64,000 bases of DNA from Rhodococcus rhodnii NBRC 100604 (GTDB lineage Bacteria > Actinomycetota > Actinomycetes > Mycobacteriales > Mycobacteriaceae). Each line of letters opens with the position of its first letter. Within the stretch, counting starts at the first letter, position 1. Below are positions 52,437 to 60,983 of this stretch, piece by piece. The stretch is taken from the NCBI RefSeq assembly GCF_001894925.1, contig NZ_BCXD01000002.1:1-64000 (forward strand), in the 5' to 3' direction. The position numbers were made by a program, and so were the translations under genes. The notes beneath the pieces were generated by a model. The model saw only the letters and a list, made by a program, of their open reading frames with translations. It was not told the DNA's origin and made no database searches.

Positions 52437-53812
52437 CGGCGACCGAACCCGCACCACAGGCAGCACCCTCACACCGCGTCGCATCGTGGACGGGTGTCCG
52501 CGCGTTCGCCGCGCTGCTCGTCGTCGCGACCCACGTTGCGTTCTGGACGGGGAACTACGGCGACGACGCGAGCGGGCTGCTGTTCGCGCGGCTCGAGGTC
52601 GGCGTGACGATCTTCTTCGTGCTGTCGGGATTCCTGCTCACCCGCCCGTGGGTCACCGCGATCTCGCGCGGCACCGACTCGCCCTCGACGGCACGCTATT
52701 TCGCGCACCGCCTACGCCGTGTACTGCCCGCGTACTGGATCACCGTCGTCGCCGCGTACGGCATCTACACCCTGCGCGACGTCGAGCCCGCGGGGCGCAG
52801 CGTCGAGGGCTTCGTGCGGACGACGACGTTCACGCAGCTGTACGAGTTCGGGCACTTCCATCAGGGCCTGACCCAGATGTGGAGTCTCGCGGTCGAGGTC
52901 GTGTTCTACCTCGTGCTGCCCGCCGTCGTGTGGCTCGTGTTCTCGCTCGTGTGCCGGCAGCGGTGGCGGCCCGGCCTCGCGACAGCGGCGCTGTCGGTGC
53001 TCACGCTGGTCAGTCCGCTGTGGGTGGTGTTCACGCACGACGCGAGCACCTTCGGGGGTCCGCTCGATCCGACGGCGCGCATGTGGTTCCCCGCCTTCGC
53101 GGCATGGTTCCTCGCCGGTGTCGCTCTCGCCGTCGCGGCAGAGCACGTGCGCCGCGAACCCGGTGTGCGGGCCCCGAATCCGTACCTGCTGCTCGGCGGC
53201 GGGCTCGTCGCGTTCGTCCTCGCGTGCACGCCCGCCGCGGGCGAGGCGACCATCGTGCCGTCCGACGCGGGCGCCGCGATCACGAAGACCTTCCTCTACG
53301 GCGCGAGCGCGACCGCACTGATCGCGGCGCTCGTCGTGGGCGAGCGCCCGTCGATCGTGGCCCGCGTCCTCGGTTCACGGCCCGCCGTATGGCTCGGCGC
53401 CATCTCGTACGAGATCTTCCTCGTGCACCTCGTCGTGCTCGAGCTCGCGATGAGCGTCCTCGGGTATCACGTCTTCGGCGGGAACCCGCTGGTGCTGTTC
53501 ACGGTCACCGTCGCCGCGTCGATCCCGATCGCGTGGCTGCTGCACCGCGTGACGCGGCCGCTCCTACCGGGAGCCGCGGACGAGCGTCGCCGCCGCGCGC
53601 GCGATGGCGAGTTCCTCGTCGGTGGGGATCACGAGGAGCGCGGTCGCGCTGCCGTCGGCACCGATGTGCCGCTCGCCGCTCCCCGAGGCGTTCCGGTCCG
53701 GGTCGACGACGATGCCGAACGGCTCGAGTCCCTGCAGGATCGCGGCGCGCAGCGCGGGGACGTTCTCCCCGACGCCCGCCGTGAACGTGATCGCGTCGAC
53801 TCCCCCGAGTAG
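52433..53812 (+). CDS. Acyltransferase-3 family membrane protein (OafA-like)
   Basis: 459 residues from the ATG at 52433, overlapping the preceding membrane gene. It starts SWTGVRAFAALLVVATHVAFWTG, the acyltransferase-3 helix 1 with Arg and the catalytic-type His, then VGVTIFFVLSGFLLTRPW and YFAHRLRRVLPAYW, all family hallmarks. About ten helices end at LLHRVTRPLLPG. The remaining 83 residues are Arg-rich, read through the antisense of ackA and probably carry no fold. Such proteins acylate cell-wall or lipid-linked sugars outside the membrane. It may act with the upstream GT-C-like protein. Confidence 0.87.
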   Translation: MTATEPAPQAAPSHRVASWTGVRAFAALLVVATHVAFWTGNYGDDASGLLFARLEVGVTIFFVLSGFLLTRPWVTAISRGTDSPSTARYFAHRLRRVLPAYWITVVAAYGIYTLRDVEPAGRSVEGFVRTTTFTQLYEFGHFHQGLTQMWSLAVEVVFYLVLPAVVWLVFSLVCRQRWRPGLATAALSVLTLVSPLWVVFTHDASTFGGPLDPTARMWFPAFAAWFLAGVALAVAAEHVRREPGVRAPNPYLLLGGGLVAFVLACTPAAGEATIVPSDAGAAITKTFLYGASATALIAALVVGERPSIVARVLGSRPAVWLGAISYEIFLVHLVVLELAMSVLGYHVFGGNPLVLFTVTVAASIPIAWLLHRVTRPLLPGAADERRRRARDGEFLVGGDHEERGRAAVGTDVPLAAPRGVPVRVDDDAERLESLQDRGAQRGDVLPDARRERDRVDSPE

Positions 53813-54757
53813 CACGAGATACGCCCCGAGGTACTTGCGCGCGCGGTGCACGTAGACGTCCCACGCGAGCTGCGCGTCGGCGTCGCCCTGCTCGATCAGC
53901 TCGGTGAGCGCACGGAAATCGTTGACGCCCGCGAGTCCCTTGAGACCCGAGCGGCGATTGAGCAGATCGTCGAGCTCGTCGACCTTCATTCCGGCCTGCC
54001 GGTGGAGCTGGAAGAGCACGCCCGCGTCGATGTCGCCGCTGCGCGTGCCCATGACGAGGCCGTCGAGCGGCGTCATCCCCATCGTCGTGTCCTGCGCTCT
54101 CCCACCGGAGATCGCGGAGGCCGACGCACCGTTGCCGAGGTGGAACACGATCTGCCGCAGTTCACCGAGCGGACGGCCGAGGACGTCGGCGACGCGCTCG
54201 CTCACGTACTGGTGCGACGTCCCGTGGAATCCGTAACGGCGGACCCGATTCTCGCGGGCGACGTCACGGTCGATCGCGAATGTCGCTGCGGCGGCGGGCA
54301 GATCGTGGAAGAAGGCGGTGTCGAAGACCGCGACCTCCGGGACGCCGGGAAGTGTCGAGCGCAGGATCTCGATACCGACGGCGTTGGCCGGGTTGTGCAG
54401 CGGCGCGAGGGCGGAGAGCCGGTGGATCTCGGAGACGACGTGATCGTCGATGAGCACCGGCTCGCCGAAGACGGCCCCGCCGTGCACCACGCGGTGACCG
54501 ATCGCCGTGAGCGTGTCCGGGTCGAGCACACCCGAGTCGGTGAGCTCGGCGAGCGCGAGTGCGAAACCCGCGCTGTGATCGGCGATCCGCTCGGTGCGTT
54601 CGCGCGTCTCACCGCCGGCAGTGCACGACAGCCGTCCCTCGTCCTCGCCGATGCGCTCGACGAGCCCCTTCGCGAGCACGTCTCCCGGCTCGGGGTCGAC
54701 GAGCTGGAACTTGATCGACGACGAGCCCGAATTGATGACGAGGACAGTGCCGTTCAC
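53564..54757 (-). CDS. ackA: Acetate kinase
   Basis: 397 residues. It makes acetyl phosphate and ADP from acetate and ATP, or the reverse. Key sequences are VLVINSGSSSIKFQ at the N terminus, HRVVHGG, FDTAFFHDLP, RRYGFHGTSHQYV, HLGNGAS, DTTMGMTPLDGLVMGTRSGD and FTAGVGEN. All active-site residues are present and the length is normal. It overlaps pta by four bases (ATGA). Its last 249 bases are overlapped by the convergent acyltransferase reading frame. Confidence 0.97.
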   Translation of the reverse strand: MNGTVLVINSGSSSIKFQLVDPEPGDVLAKGLVERIGEDEGRLSCTAGGETRERTERIADHSAGFALALAELTDSGVLDPDTLTAIGHRVVHGGAVFGEPVLIDDHVVSEIHRLSALAPLHNPANAVGIEILRSTLPGVPEVAVFDTAFFHDLPAAAATFAIDRDVARENRVRRYGFHGTSHQYVSERVADVLGRPLGELRQIVFHLGNGASASAISGGRAQDTTMGMTPLDGLVMGTRSGDIDAGVLFQLHRQAGMKVDELDDLLNRRSGLKGLAGVNDFRALTELIEQGDADAQLAWDVYVHRARKYLGAYLVLLGGVDAITFTAGVGENVPALRAAILQGLEPFGIVVDPDRNASGSGERHIGADGSATALLVIPTDEELAIARAAATLVRGSR

Positions 54758-56838
54758 GCGTCCGTCTCCTTCTTCTGCGCCTGGATCGCGGTGATCGCGA
54801 CGGTGTTGACGATGTCCTGGACGAGCGCGCCGCGCGAGAGGTCGTTGACGGGCTTGTTCAGGCCCTGCAGCACGGGCCCGACCGCGACGGCGCCGGCGCT
54901 GCGCTGCACCGCCTTGTAGGTGTTGTTGCCCGTGTTGAGGTCCGGGAAGATGAAGACCGTCGCCTTGCCCGCGACCGCCGAGCCCGGCATCTTCTTGTCG
55001 GCGACGCTCTGCTCGATCGCGGCGTCGTACTGGATCGGTCCCTCGACGAGCAGATCCGGGCGCCGGTCACGGACGAGCGCGGTCCCCTCGCGCACCTTGT
55101 CGACGTCGGCGCCGGTACCCGAGTCGCCGGTCGAGTACGAGAGCATCGCGATCCGCGGATCGATGCCGAAGCGCGCTGCGGTCTGCGACGACGAGATCGC
55201 GATGTCCGCGAGCTGCTCCGCGGTGGGATCGGGCACGATCGCGCAATCGCCGTACGCGAGAACACGATCCGCGAGGCACATGAGGAAGATGCTCGACACC
55301 GTCGACACGTCGGGCGCGGTGCGGATGATCTCGAGCGACGGCCGGATCGTGTGGGCCGTCGTGTGCGCGGCACCCGAGACCATGCCGTCCGCGAGGCCCG
55401 TGTGCACCATCATCGTCCCGAAGTACGAGATGTCGGTCATCACCTCACGGGCCCGCTCGATCGTCATGCCCCGGTGCTCACGCAGCCGCGTGTACTCCTG
55501 CGCGAACTCCTCGGCGTGGTCGCTCGACGCGGGATCGAGGACGGTCGCGGCGGCGATGTCGACGCCGAGCTCGGCGGCACGCGCCCGTACGGCGGTCTCG
55601 TCGCCGAGCAGCGTCAGATCGGCGACGCCGCGGCCGAGGACGCGGGCGGCCGCACGCAGGATGCGGTCGTCGTCACCCTCGGGCAGCACGATGTGGCGGC
55701 GCTGCCCGCGCGCGCGATCGATCAGCTGGTACTCGAACATCTGCGGCGTGACGACGGACGGTGTCGCGACCTTCATCCGGTCGAGGAGCGTCTGGGCGTC
55801 GACGCGCTGCTCCATGAGCGAGAGCGCGGTGTCGATCTTCTGCTGCGATCCGACGGCGACCTTGCCACGCGTCTGGGCCGCGGCGCGGGCAGTCTCGTAC
55901 GTGCCGAGCTCGGTCGCGAGAATCGGCAGCCGCGGGTTGAGCGCTTCGATCAGGCGCGCCATCTGCGGGTGCGGCTCGATCCCGCCGTTCATGACGATGC
56001 CGGCGAGCGACGGGAACCCCGCGGCGTCGTGCGCGTTGACGAGGGTGAGCAGGACGTCCGAGCGGTCGCCCGGCGCGACGACGACGATGCCGTCGGTGAG
56101 CCGTTCGAGGATGTGCTCGGCCGTCATGCCGCCGACCATCACCGACAGCGCTTCACGGCCGAGGAGGTCGGGGTCGCCGCTGTAGAGCTCGGCGTTCGTC
56201 GCGTGCTGCAGTTCGAGCATCGTCGGGGCGACGAGCAGCGGCACCTCGGGCAGGCTCCACGCGGGGACGTTCGTCGTCTCCAGTGCGCGGGTGATGTCGT
56301 CGAGCCGGTCGGGATCGCAGCGATTGGCGACGACGGCGAGCAGGTGCGCGTGCTGCGATTCGAGCTCGGTCTGGCACAGCTGAGCGAGCTGAGCGATCTC
56401 GTCGGGGCTGCGTTCGACGCCGCTGACCGCGAGCAGCACAGAGGCGCCGAGGTTCACGGCGATGCGGGCGTTGTAGCCGAGCTCGCTGGGGCTGGCGACG
56501 TCGGTGTAGTCGCTGCCGACGATCACGACGGCGTCGCACTGCGCCGCAACCTCGTGATAGCGCGCGACGATCGTGCCGAGCGCGTTCTCCGGATCCTCGT
56601 GCACGTCCTCGTAGGTGACGCCCAGCGCCTGGTCGTACGAGATGTCGGCCGACGTCTGCTCGAGCAGCAGTTCGAGGATGTAGTCCTTCTCGTGCGTCGT
56701 GCGCGCGATCGGCCGGAACACCCCGACGCGGGCGGCCGACGCGCACAGCATCTGGAGGACGCCGAGCGCGATCGTGGACTTGCCGGTGTCCCCCTCCGGC
56801 GACGCGATGTACACACTCGACGGTTCCGCAGCACCCAT
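54754..56838 (-). CDS. pta: Phosphate acetyltransferase (long form)
   Basis: 694 residues. It has an N-terminal P-loop domain (VYIASPEGDTGKSTIALGVL), a DRTGG domain in the middle, and the C-terminal PTA catalytic domain starting near residue 375 (FEYQLIDRARGQRRHIVLPEGDDDRILRA, followed by SYSTGDSGTGADVDKV and VEGPIQYDAA). It interconverts acetyl-CoA and acetyl phosphate. Pta and AckA are translationally coupled by a four-base overlap. The three-domain form is typical of mycobacteria and gamma-proteobacteria. Palindrome copy 3 lies upstream of it. Confidence 0.97.
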   Translation of the reverse strand: MGAAEPSSVYIASPEGDTGKSTIALGVLQMLCASAARVGVFRPIARTTHEKDYILELLLEQTSADISYDQALGVTYEDVHEDPENALGTIVARYHEVAAQCDAVVIVGSDYTDVASPSELGYNARIAVNLGASVLLAVSGVERSPDEIAQLAQLCQTELESQHAHLLAVVANRCDPDRLDDITRALETTNVPAWSLPEVPLLVAPTMLELQHATNAELYSGDPDLLGREALSVMVGGMTAEHILERLTDGIVVVAPGDRSDVLLTLVNAHDAAGFPSLAGIVMNGGIEPHPQMARLIEALNPRLPILATELGTYETARAAAQTRGKVAVGSQQKIDTALSLMEQRVDAQTLLDRMKVATPSVVTPQMFEYQLIDRARGQRRHIVLPEGDDDRILRAAARVLGRGVADLTLLGDETAVRARAAELGVDIAAATVLDPASSDHAEEFAQEYTRLREHRGMTIERAREVMTDISYFGTMMVHTGLADGMVSGAAHTTAHTIRPSLEIIRTAPDVSTVSSIFLMCLADRVLAYGDCAIVPDPTAEQLADIAISSSQTAARFGIDPRIAMLSYSTGDSGTGADVDKVREGTALVRDRRPDLLVEGPIQYDAAIEQSVADKKMPGSAVAGKATVFIFPDLNTGNNTYKAVQRSAGAVAVGPVLQGLNKPVNDLSRGALVQDIVNTVAITAIQAQKKETDA

Positions 56839-56911
56839 GTGTGCAGCCTATCCCCGGTCCGTTCGCCGCCGCGGCCGCCATGCGTGACCTACCGCACCCC
56901 TCCGCCTTGTC

Positions 56912-56966
56912 GGCGCACTGTCACATCGTGCGCACGCAAGCAACGCACACGATGTGACAGTGCGCC
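56912..56966. repeat. Long imperfect palindrome, copy 3 of a three-copy family
   Basis: 23-base arms (56912-56934 and 56944-56966), GGCGCACTGTCACATCGTG on the left paired with its complement with two mismatches near the loop of nine bases. It lies 25 bases past the FMN reductase stop on the minus strand and 73 bases before the pta start. The core TGTCACA-TGTGACA and flanking GCGC are shared with copies 1 and 2. Confidence 0.75.
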
Positions 56967-56991
56967 ACTGAGGCGTGGGGTTACACGGGGG

Positions 56992-57672
56992 TCAGGTGGC
57001 CCCGCCACCCGCAGCGAGCCTCATCATGTCGGTGTCGAGGTCGATTCCGTCGCCGTCGGGGGCGGCGGCGTTGCTGCCGAAGGTGTGCTGATAGCTGCCC
57101 CACGACCGCTCGCGGATGCTCTCGTGGACGCCGGCCGTCACGAGCGCGGCGAGCTCACCCGCGACCCGCTCGATGCGCGCCGAGAGTTCGGGCGCACCCC
57201 AGTCCTCCGGCGCCGCGAACACCGAGGTCGGGACGGCGAGCGCACGCATGTACGCCATGAGCGGCCGCATCTGGTCGTCGGGGACGAGCGCGTGCCGCGC
57301 GGTTCCCGCGGTCGCGGCGAGGGCGACGGGCTTCGCGATGAGCAGGTCGTTGTCGAGGACGTCGACGAACGACTTGAACAGCCCGCTGACCCCGGCCTTG
57401 TAGACGGGCGTCGTGAGCACGACGCCGTCGGCGCGCGCGAGCAGGTCGATCGCGTCCTGCAGCTTCTCGCCGGGGATCCCGGAGACGATCGCGGACGCGA
57501 TCTCGCTCGCGAGCGCCCGCAGTTCGACGACGTGGACACGCGCCTGCGTCTCTCCCGACGTCACGAACTCGGCGGTCTTGCGGGCGATCCGGTCGCCGAG
57601 CATCCGGCTGGACGACGGATCGGACGTGCCGGCGTTGACGACGACGAGGTCGACGGTGCGGCTCTCGGTCAC
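56992..57672 (-). CDS. NAD(P)H-dependent FMN reductase (CE1759 type)
   Basis: 226 residues. Flavodoxin-like fold with LVVVNAGTSDPSSSRML at the phosphate-binding loop and LTTPVYKAGVSGLFKSFVDVLDN, typical of the SsuE/MsuE FMN reductase family, in particular the CE1759 group found paired with a luciferase-like monooxygenase. It would supply FMNH2 to the monooxygenase at 58157-59344. It overlaps marR by four bases. Its C terminus (DIDLDTDMMRLAAGGGAT-like) is a family-specific extension. Confidence 0.88.
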   Translation of the reverse strand: MTESRTVDLVVVNAGTSDPSSSRMLGDRIARKTAEFVTSGETQARVHVVELRALASEIASAIVSGIPGEKLQDAIDLLARADGVVLTTPVYKAGVSGLFKSFVDVLDNDLLIAKPVALAATAGTARHALVPDDQMRPLMAYMRALAVPTSVFAAPEDWGAPELSARIERVAGELAALVTAGVHESIRERSWGSYQHTFGSNAAAPDGDGIDLDTDMMRLAAGGGAT

Positions 57673-58160
57673 GGCTGGTCACTCCTGTTCTCGTGAGTGG
57701 GGGCGAGCTCCTCGCACAGCGTGAGCAGCTCGGTCATCTGCTGGTCGGTGAGCCGATCGGTCATCGCGGCGCTCACGCTCAGTGCGTGCCGGGCGCCGAC
57801 GCGGCGGCGGCGCGCCAGCCCGTCGTCGGTCGCGCGGATCGTGACGGCTCTGCGGTCGCCCGGGTCGGGGACGCGCTCGACGAGGCCCTTGCTCGCCATG
57901 CGGTCGACGAGCCGCGAGAGTGCGGGCTGGCTCAGCAGGACGGCGCGGTTGAGGTCGGTGAGCCGCATCCCCGTCCCTGCCTTCGCGAGCGTGTAGAGGA
58001 CGTCGTACTCGCGCATCGACAGTTCGTCCCAGATCGGGTCGGCCGCGAAGCGGCGCATGAGCGTGATCTGCGCGTGCAGCAACGCTTCCCACGCCTCGTT
58101 CGCGAGTGCGGCGCGGTGACGGCGGGATCGTCCCGCCGCCACCGCGTCACGATCCGTCAC
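57669..58160 (-). CDS. MarR-family transcriptional regulator
   Basis: 163 residues from a GTG at 58160. The winged helix-turn-helix is clear: LSMREYDVLYTLAKAG, LTDLNRAVLLSQPALSRLVDRMASKGLVERVPDPGDRRAV. The second helix pair and the beta wing with DPGDRR are typical. It lies between the monooxygenase and FMN reductase genes with four-base overlaps on both sides, so it is an operon member and probably an autorepressor. A palindrome at 59411-59424 before the operon is the likely operator. Confidence 0.92.
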   Translation of the reverse strand: MTDRDAVAAGRSRRHRAALANEAWEALLHAQITLMRRFAADPIWDELSMREYDVLYTLAKAGTGMRLTDLNRAVLLSQPALSRLVDRMASKGLVERVPDPGDRRAVTIRATDDGLARRRRVGARHALSVSAAMTDRLTDQQMTELLTLCEELAPTHENRSDQP

Positions 58161-59344
58161 AGCGAGGGGTACGCGACGGGCGAATCCAGATCGCTGTCCT
58201 GGTAGGGCGACGAGCCGGTGACGTTGTCGCCGCGGTTCGCGTTCGGCTTCGGCTGCCGCGGCGCCTCGTCGCCGTACTTCGCCTTCACGAGCGACGCGTG
58301 GGTCGGGGCGTCGGGCGTTCCGGTTGCCTGCCGCGCGGCGTTCTCCTTGCGCAGCACCGGGATCACCTCGTCGCCGAGCAGGTCGAGCTGATGCAGGACG
58401 TCCTTCTGCGGCAGACCCGAGTGGTCCATGAGGAACAGCTGACGCTGGTAGTCGCCGAAGGTCTCACGGAAGGTGAGGGTCTTGTCGATGATCTCCTGCG
58501 GGCTGCCGACGGACAGCGGCGTCATCTTCAGGTAGTCCTCGAGCGAGGGGCCGCCGCCGTACACGGGCGAGTTGTCGAAGTAGGGCCGGAACTCGCGGAT
58601 CGCGTCCTGGCTGTTCTTCGCGATGTACGCCTGCCCGCCGAGCCCGACGATCGCCTCCTGCTTGGTGCCGTGACCGTGGTGCTCGTAACGCTGCCGGTAG
58701 AACTCGATGAGCCGCTTGAAGTGCTCCTTGGGCCAGAAGATGTTGTTCGCGAAGAAGCCGTTGCCGTAGTACGCGGCCTGCTCGGCGATCTCCGGGCTGC
58801 GGATCGATCCGTGCCACACGAACGGCGGCACGTCGTCGAGCGGGCGCGGCGTCGACGTGAAGCCCTGCAGGGGTGTGCGGAAGTTGCCCTCCCAGTCGAC
58901 GACGTCCTCGCGCCAGAGCCGGTGCAGCAGGTTGTAGTTCTCGAGCGCCAGCTGCAGGCCCTGCCGGATGTCCTGGCCGAACCACGGATACACCGGTGCG
59001 GTGTTGCCGCGGCCGAGCATGAGGTCCATGCGGCCGTCGGCGAGGTGCTGGAGCATCGCGTACTCCTCGGCGATGCGCACCGGGTCGTTCGTGGTGATCA
59101 GCGTCGTCGACGTCGTGACGATCAGCTTCTTCGTGCGTGCCGCGATGTTCGCGAGCAGCGTGGTGGGCGCGGACGACACGAAGGGCGGGTTGTGGTGCTC
59201 GCCGATCGCGAACACGTCCATCCCGACTTCTTCGGTCTTCTCGGCGATCGTCGCGATCGCCTTGATGCGTTCCGCCTCGCTCGGCGTCTCACCCGACACG
59301 GGATCGCGCGTGACGTCGCTGACCGAGAAGATTCCGTACTGCAT
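58157..59344 (-). CDS. Luciferase-like (LLM) flavin-dependent monooxygenase, CE1758 type
   Basis: 395 residues. The start MQYGIFSVSDVTRDPV, GMDVFAIGEHHNPPF, ILAD-like LQHLADGRMDLMLGRGNTAPVYPWFG and the C-terminal helices are those of the bacterial luciferase superfamily, CE1758 subgroup. A gene for its probable FMN reductase partner and a MarR repressor follow in the same operon. The substrate is unknown. The C-terminal 40 residues are hydrophilic. The candidate operator lies 67 bases upstream of the start. Confidence 0.9.
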   Translation of the reverse strand: MQYGIFSVSDVTRDPVSGETPSEAERIKAIATIAEKTEEVGMDVFAIGEHHNPPFVSSAPTTLLANIAARTKKLIVTTSTTLITTNDPVRIAEEYAMLQHLADGRMDLMLGRGNTAPVYPWFGQDIRQGLQLALENYNLLHRLWREDVVDWEGNFRTPLQGFTSTPRPLDDVPPFVWHGSIRSPEIAEQAAYYGNGFFANNIFWPKEHFKRLIEFYRQRYEHHGHGTKQEAIVGLGGQAYIAKNSQDAIREFRPYFDNSPVYGGGPSLEDYLKMTPLSVGSPQEIIDKTLTFRETFGDYQRQLFLMDHSGLPQKDVLHQLDLLGDEVIPVLRKENAARQATGTPDAPTHASLVKAKYGDEAPRQPKPNANRGDNVTGSSPYQDSDLDSPVAYPSL

Positions 59345-59410
59345 GGGCTGCGCCTCCAGACGAATGGCTCGTCGCCCGACTGCGTCGAGCGCTCACCCCG
59401 TCACAACTCG

Positions 59411-59424
59411 CATGCGTTTGCATG
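59411..59424 (-). promoter_or_regulatory. Candidate MarR operator before the LLM operon
   Basis: CATGCGTTTGCATG: five-base arms CATGC and GCATG around four bases, between the fgd1 stop and the LLM start. Placement and size fit a MarR-dimer site. No second copy is seen. Confidence 0.4.
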
Positions 59425-59487
59425 TATTCCGAGGGGAGGCGGCACGCGCTCGTGCGCGACGTTCCCGCCCCTACCCCGGAAACTCGC

Positions 59488-60519
59488 TCACGAGCGAAGC
59501 CGCGGCGCCAGGTCGCGCTCGAACAGCTCCAGGAAGCGCTTCTGGTCGTGGCCGGGAGCGTGGAAGACCAGATGGTTCAGCCCCGCGTCGAGGTACGGCT
59601 GGATCTGCGCGACGGCATCGTCGGGATCCGACGCGACGATCCACCGCTTCGCGACCTGCTCGATGGGCAGCTCGTCGGCGGCCTTCTCCATCTCGATCGG
59701 GTCGTCGATGGAGTGCTTCTGCTCGGGCGTGAGCGAGAGCGGCGCCCAGAACCGCGTGTTCTCGAGGGCGAGTTCGGGGTCGGTGTCGTAGCTGATCTTG
59801 ATCTCGATCATCTTGTCGACGTCGCCGGGATCGCGCTCGGCCTTGCCCGCACCCTCGGCGACCGCGGGCAGCAACTTGTCGTTGTAGAGCTCCATGCCCT
59901 TGCCCGACGTGCAGATGAAGCCGTCGCCGGCCCTGCCCGCGTACCGCGCGACGACGGGCCCGCCGGCGGCGATGTAGACGGGGACGCCACCGTCGGGCAC
60001 GTCGTAGATCGACGCTCCCTTGGTGTGGTAGTAGTCGCCCTCGAAGTCGACGCGGTCGCCGAGCCACAGCTCGCGCATGAGCCGCACCGACTCGCGCAGC
60101 CGCGCGAAGCGCTCCTTGAAGTCGGGCCACTCGCCCTCGAAGCCCGTCGCGATCTCGTTGAGCGCCTCCCCCGTCCCGACGCCGAGGAACACCCGGTTCG
60201 GGTACAGGCACGCCATCGTCGCGAACGCCTGCGCGATCACTGCGGGGTTGTAGCGGAACGTCGGCGTCAGGACCGACGTACCGAGCGTGATCCGCTCCGT
60301 CCGCTCCCCGACGGCGGTCATCCACGCGAGCGAGAACGGCGCGTGCCCGCCCTCGTGACGCCAGGGCTGGAAGTGATCGGACACCGTCGCGGTGTCCATA
60401 CCGTGCGCTTCGGCGAGAACGCCGAGCTCGACCAGCTCACGCGGTCCGAACTGCTCAGCAGATGCCTTGTATCCCAGCTTCACTGATCCCAGCTTCACGG
60501 TTCCCGGCTCGACAGCCAC
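59488..60519 (-). CDS. fgd1: F420-dependent glucose-6-phosphate dehydrogenase
   Basis: 343 residues from a GTG at 60519, with a GGTGGAGT before it. Begins [16 protein letters not shown] ([19 protein letters not shown]) and has [17 protein letters not shown] with the catalytic His region, [21 protein letters not shown] and GTGEALNE, all strongly conserved in mycobacterial Fgd. It oxidises glucose 6-phosphate with coenzyme F420, supplying reduced F420 to many deazaflavin enzymes. Its presence shows the organism makes F420. The neighbour order fgd1-pta-ackA is interrupted here by the LLM operon. Confidence 0.96.
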   Translation of the reverse strand: MAVEPGTVKLGSVKLGYKASAEQFGPRELVELGVLAEAHGMDTATVSDHFQPWRHEGGHAPFSLAWMTAVGERTERITLGTSVLTPTFRYNPAVIAQAFATMACLYPNRVFLGVGTGEALNEIATGFEGEWPDFKERFARLRESVRLMRELWLGDRVDFEGDYYHTKGASIYDVPDGGVPVYIAAGGPVVARYAGRAGDGFICTSGKGMELYNDKLLPAVAEGAGKAERDPGDVDKMIEIKISYDTDPELALENTRFWAPLSLTPEQKHSIDDPIEMEKAADELPIEQVAKRWIVASDPDDAVAQIQPYLDAGLNHLVFHAPGHDQKRFLELFERDLAPRLRS

Positions 60520-60643
60520 ACTCCACCTCTTCGTCTCGACGACCTCTGCGCCCCGACACTAGTCGTCTCCGCGTCGCTGTCCAGGGCGTCGTCCCATCAC
60601 CGCAGCAGGGCTCTCACCGGCACGAACGGTGCAGAAAAGACGA

Positions 60644-60681
60644 ATCCGGCCACGATCGACAGACGTCGATCGTGGCCGGAT
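60644..60681 (-). terminator. Rho-independent terminator of peptide E
   Basis: Perfect 17-bp arms ATCCGGCCACGATCGAC and its complement around a four-base loop, followed on the minus strand by TTCGTCTTTTC. It starts 45 bases past the peptide E stop and is the most classical terminator in the window. Confidence 0.92.
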
Positions 60682-60725
60682 CGGCGTGTTCGCTCAGTCG
60701 CGAACACTCACTCCGCTACGGGAGA

Positions 60726-60812
60726 TCAGCTCAGGCCCTGGAAGAAGCCCAGGCCCTCGAAGATGCTCGCGAGTGCGGTGAAGGCCTCGGCGATGAAGGA
60801 AAAATCAGGCAT
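60726..60812 (-). CDS. 28-aa hydrophobic acidic peptide E (PorA/PorH-like candidate)
   Basis: ATG at 60812 with GAGGGAG eight bases upstream; 28 codons to TGA at 60726. The frame stays open upstream, but that part is Cys/Arg-rich and lacks a better start. The peptide begins MPDFSFIAEAFTALAS and ends GLGFFQGLS. It is Phe-rich and acidic (Asp3, Glu9, Glu19), amphipathic in a helical projection, and closer in look to corynebacterial PorA than peptides A-D are. A strong promoter-like AT-richer region precedes it and a strong terminator follows, so it is an independent monocistronic gene. No function is proven. Confidence 0.65.
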   Translation of the reverse strand: MPDFSFIAEAFTALASIFEGLGFFQGLS

Positions 60813-60983
60813 GTCGTTACTCCCTCGAGTGTGTAACGGGTGTGCGGACGCACACTCCGATAGATGTTGATACCCGACACACGTATGGATCGCGAAACGG
60901 TAACGCCGGATTGTGAAACATCTCTCGAACTGTAATGCGCGACACATGTCGGTTCCATCGACACCGGCCCCACGCCCGTCACC

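Noticed and set aside
60726..60947. A 73-residue version of peptide E starting further upstream
   Set aside because: The additional N-terminal part is Cys/Arg/His-rich, unlike any protein I know, and the ATG at 60812 has the better ribosome-binding site.
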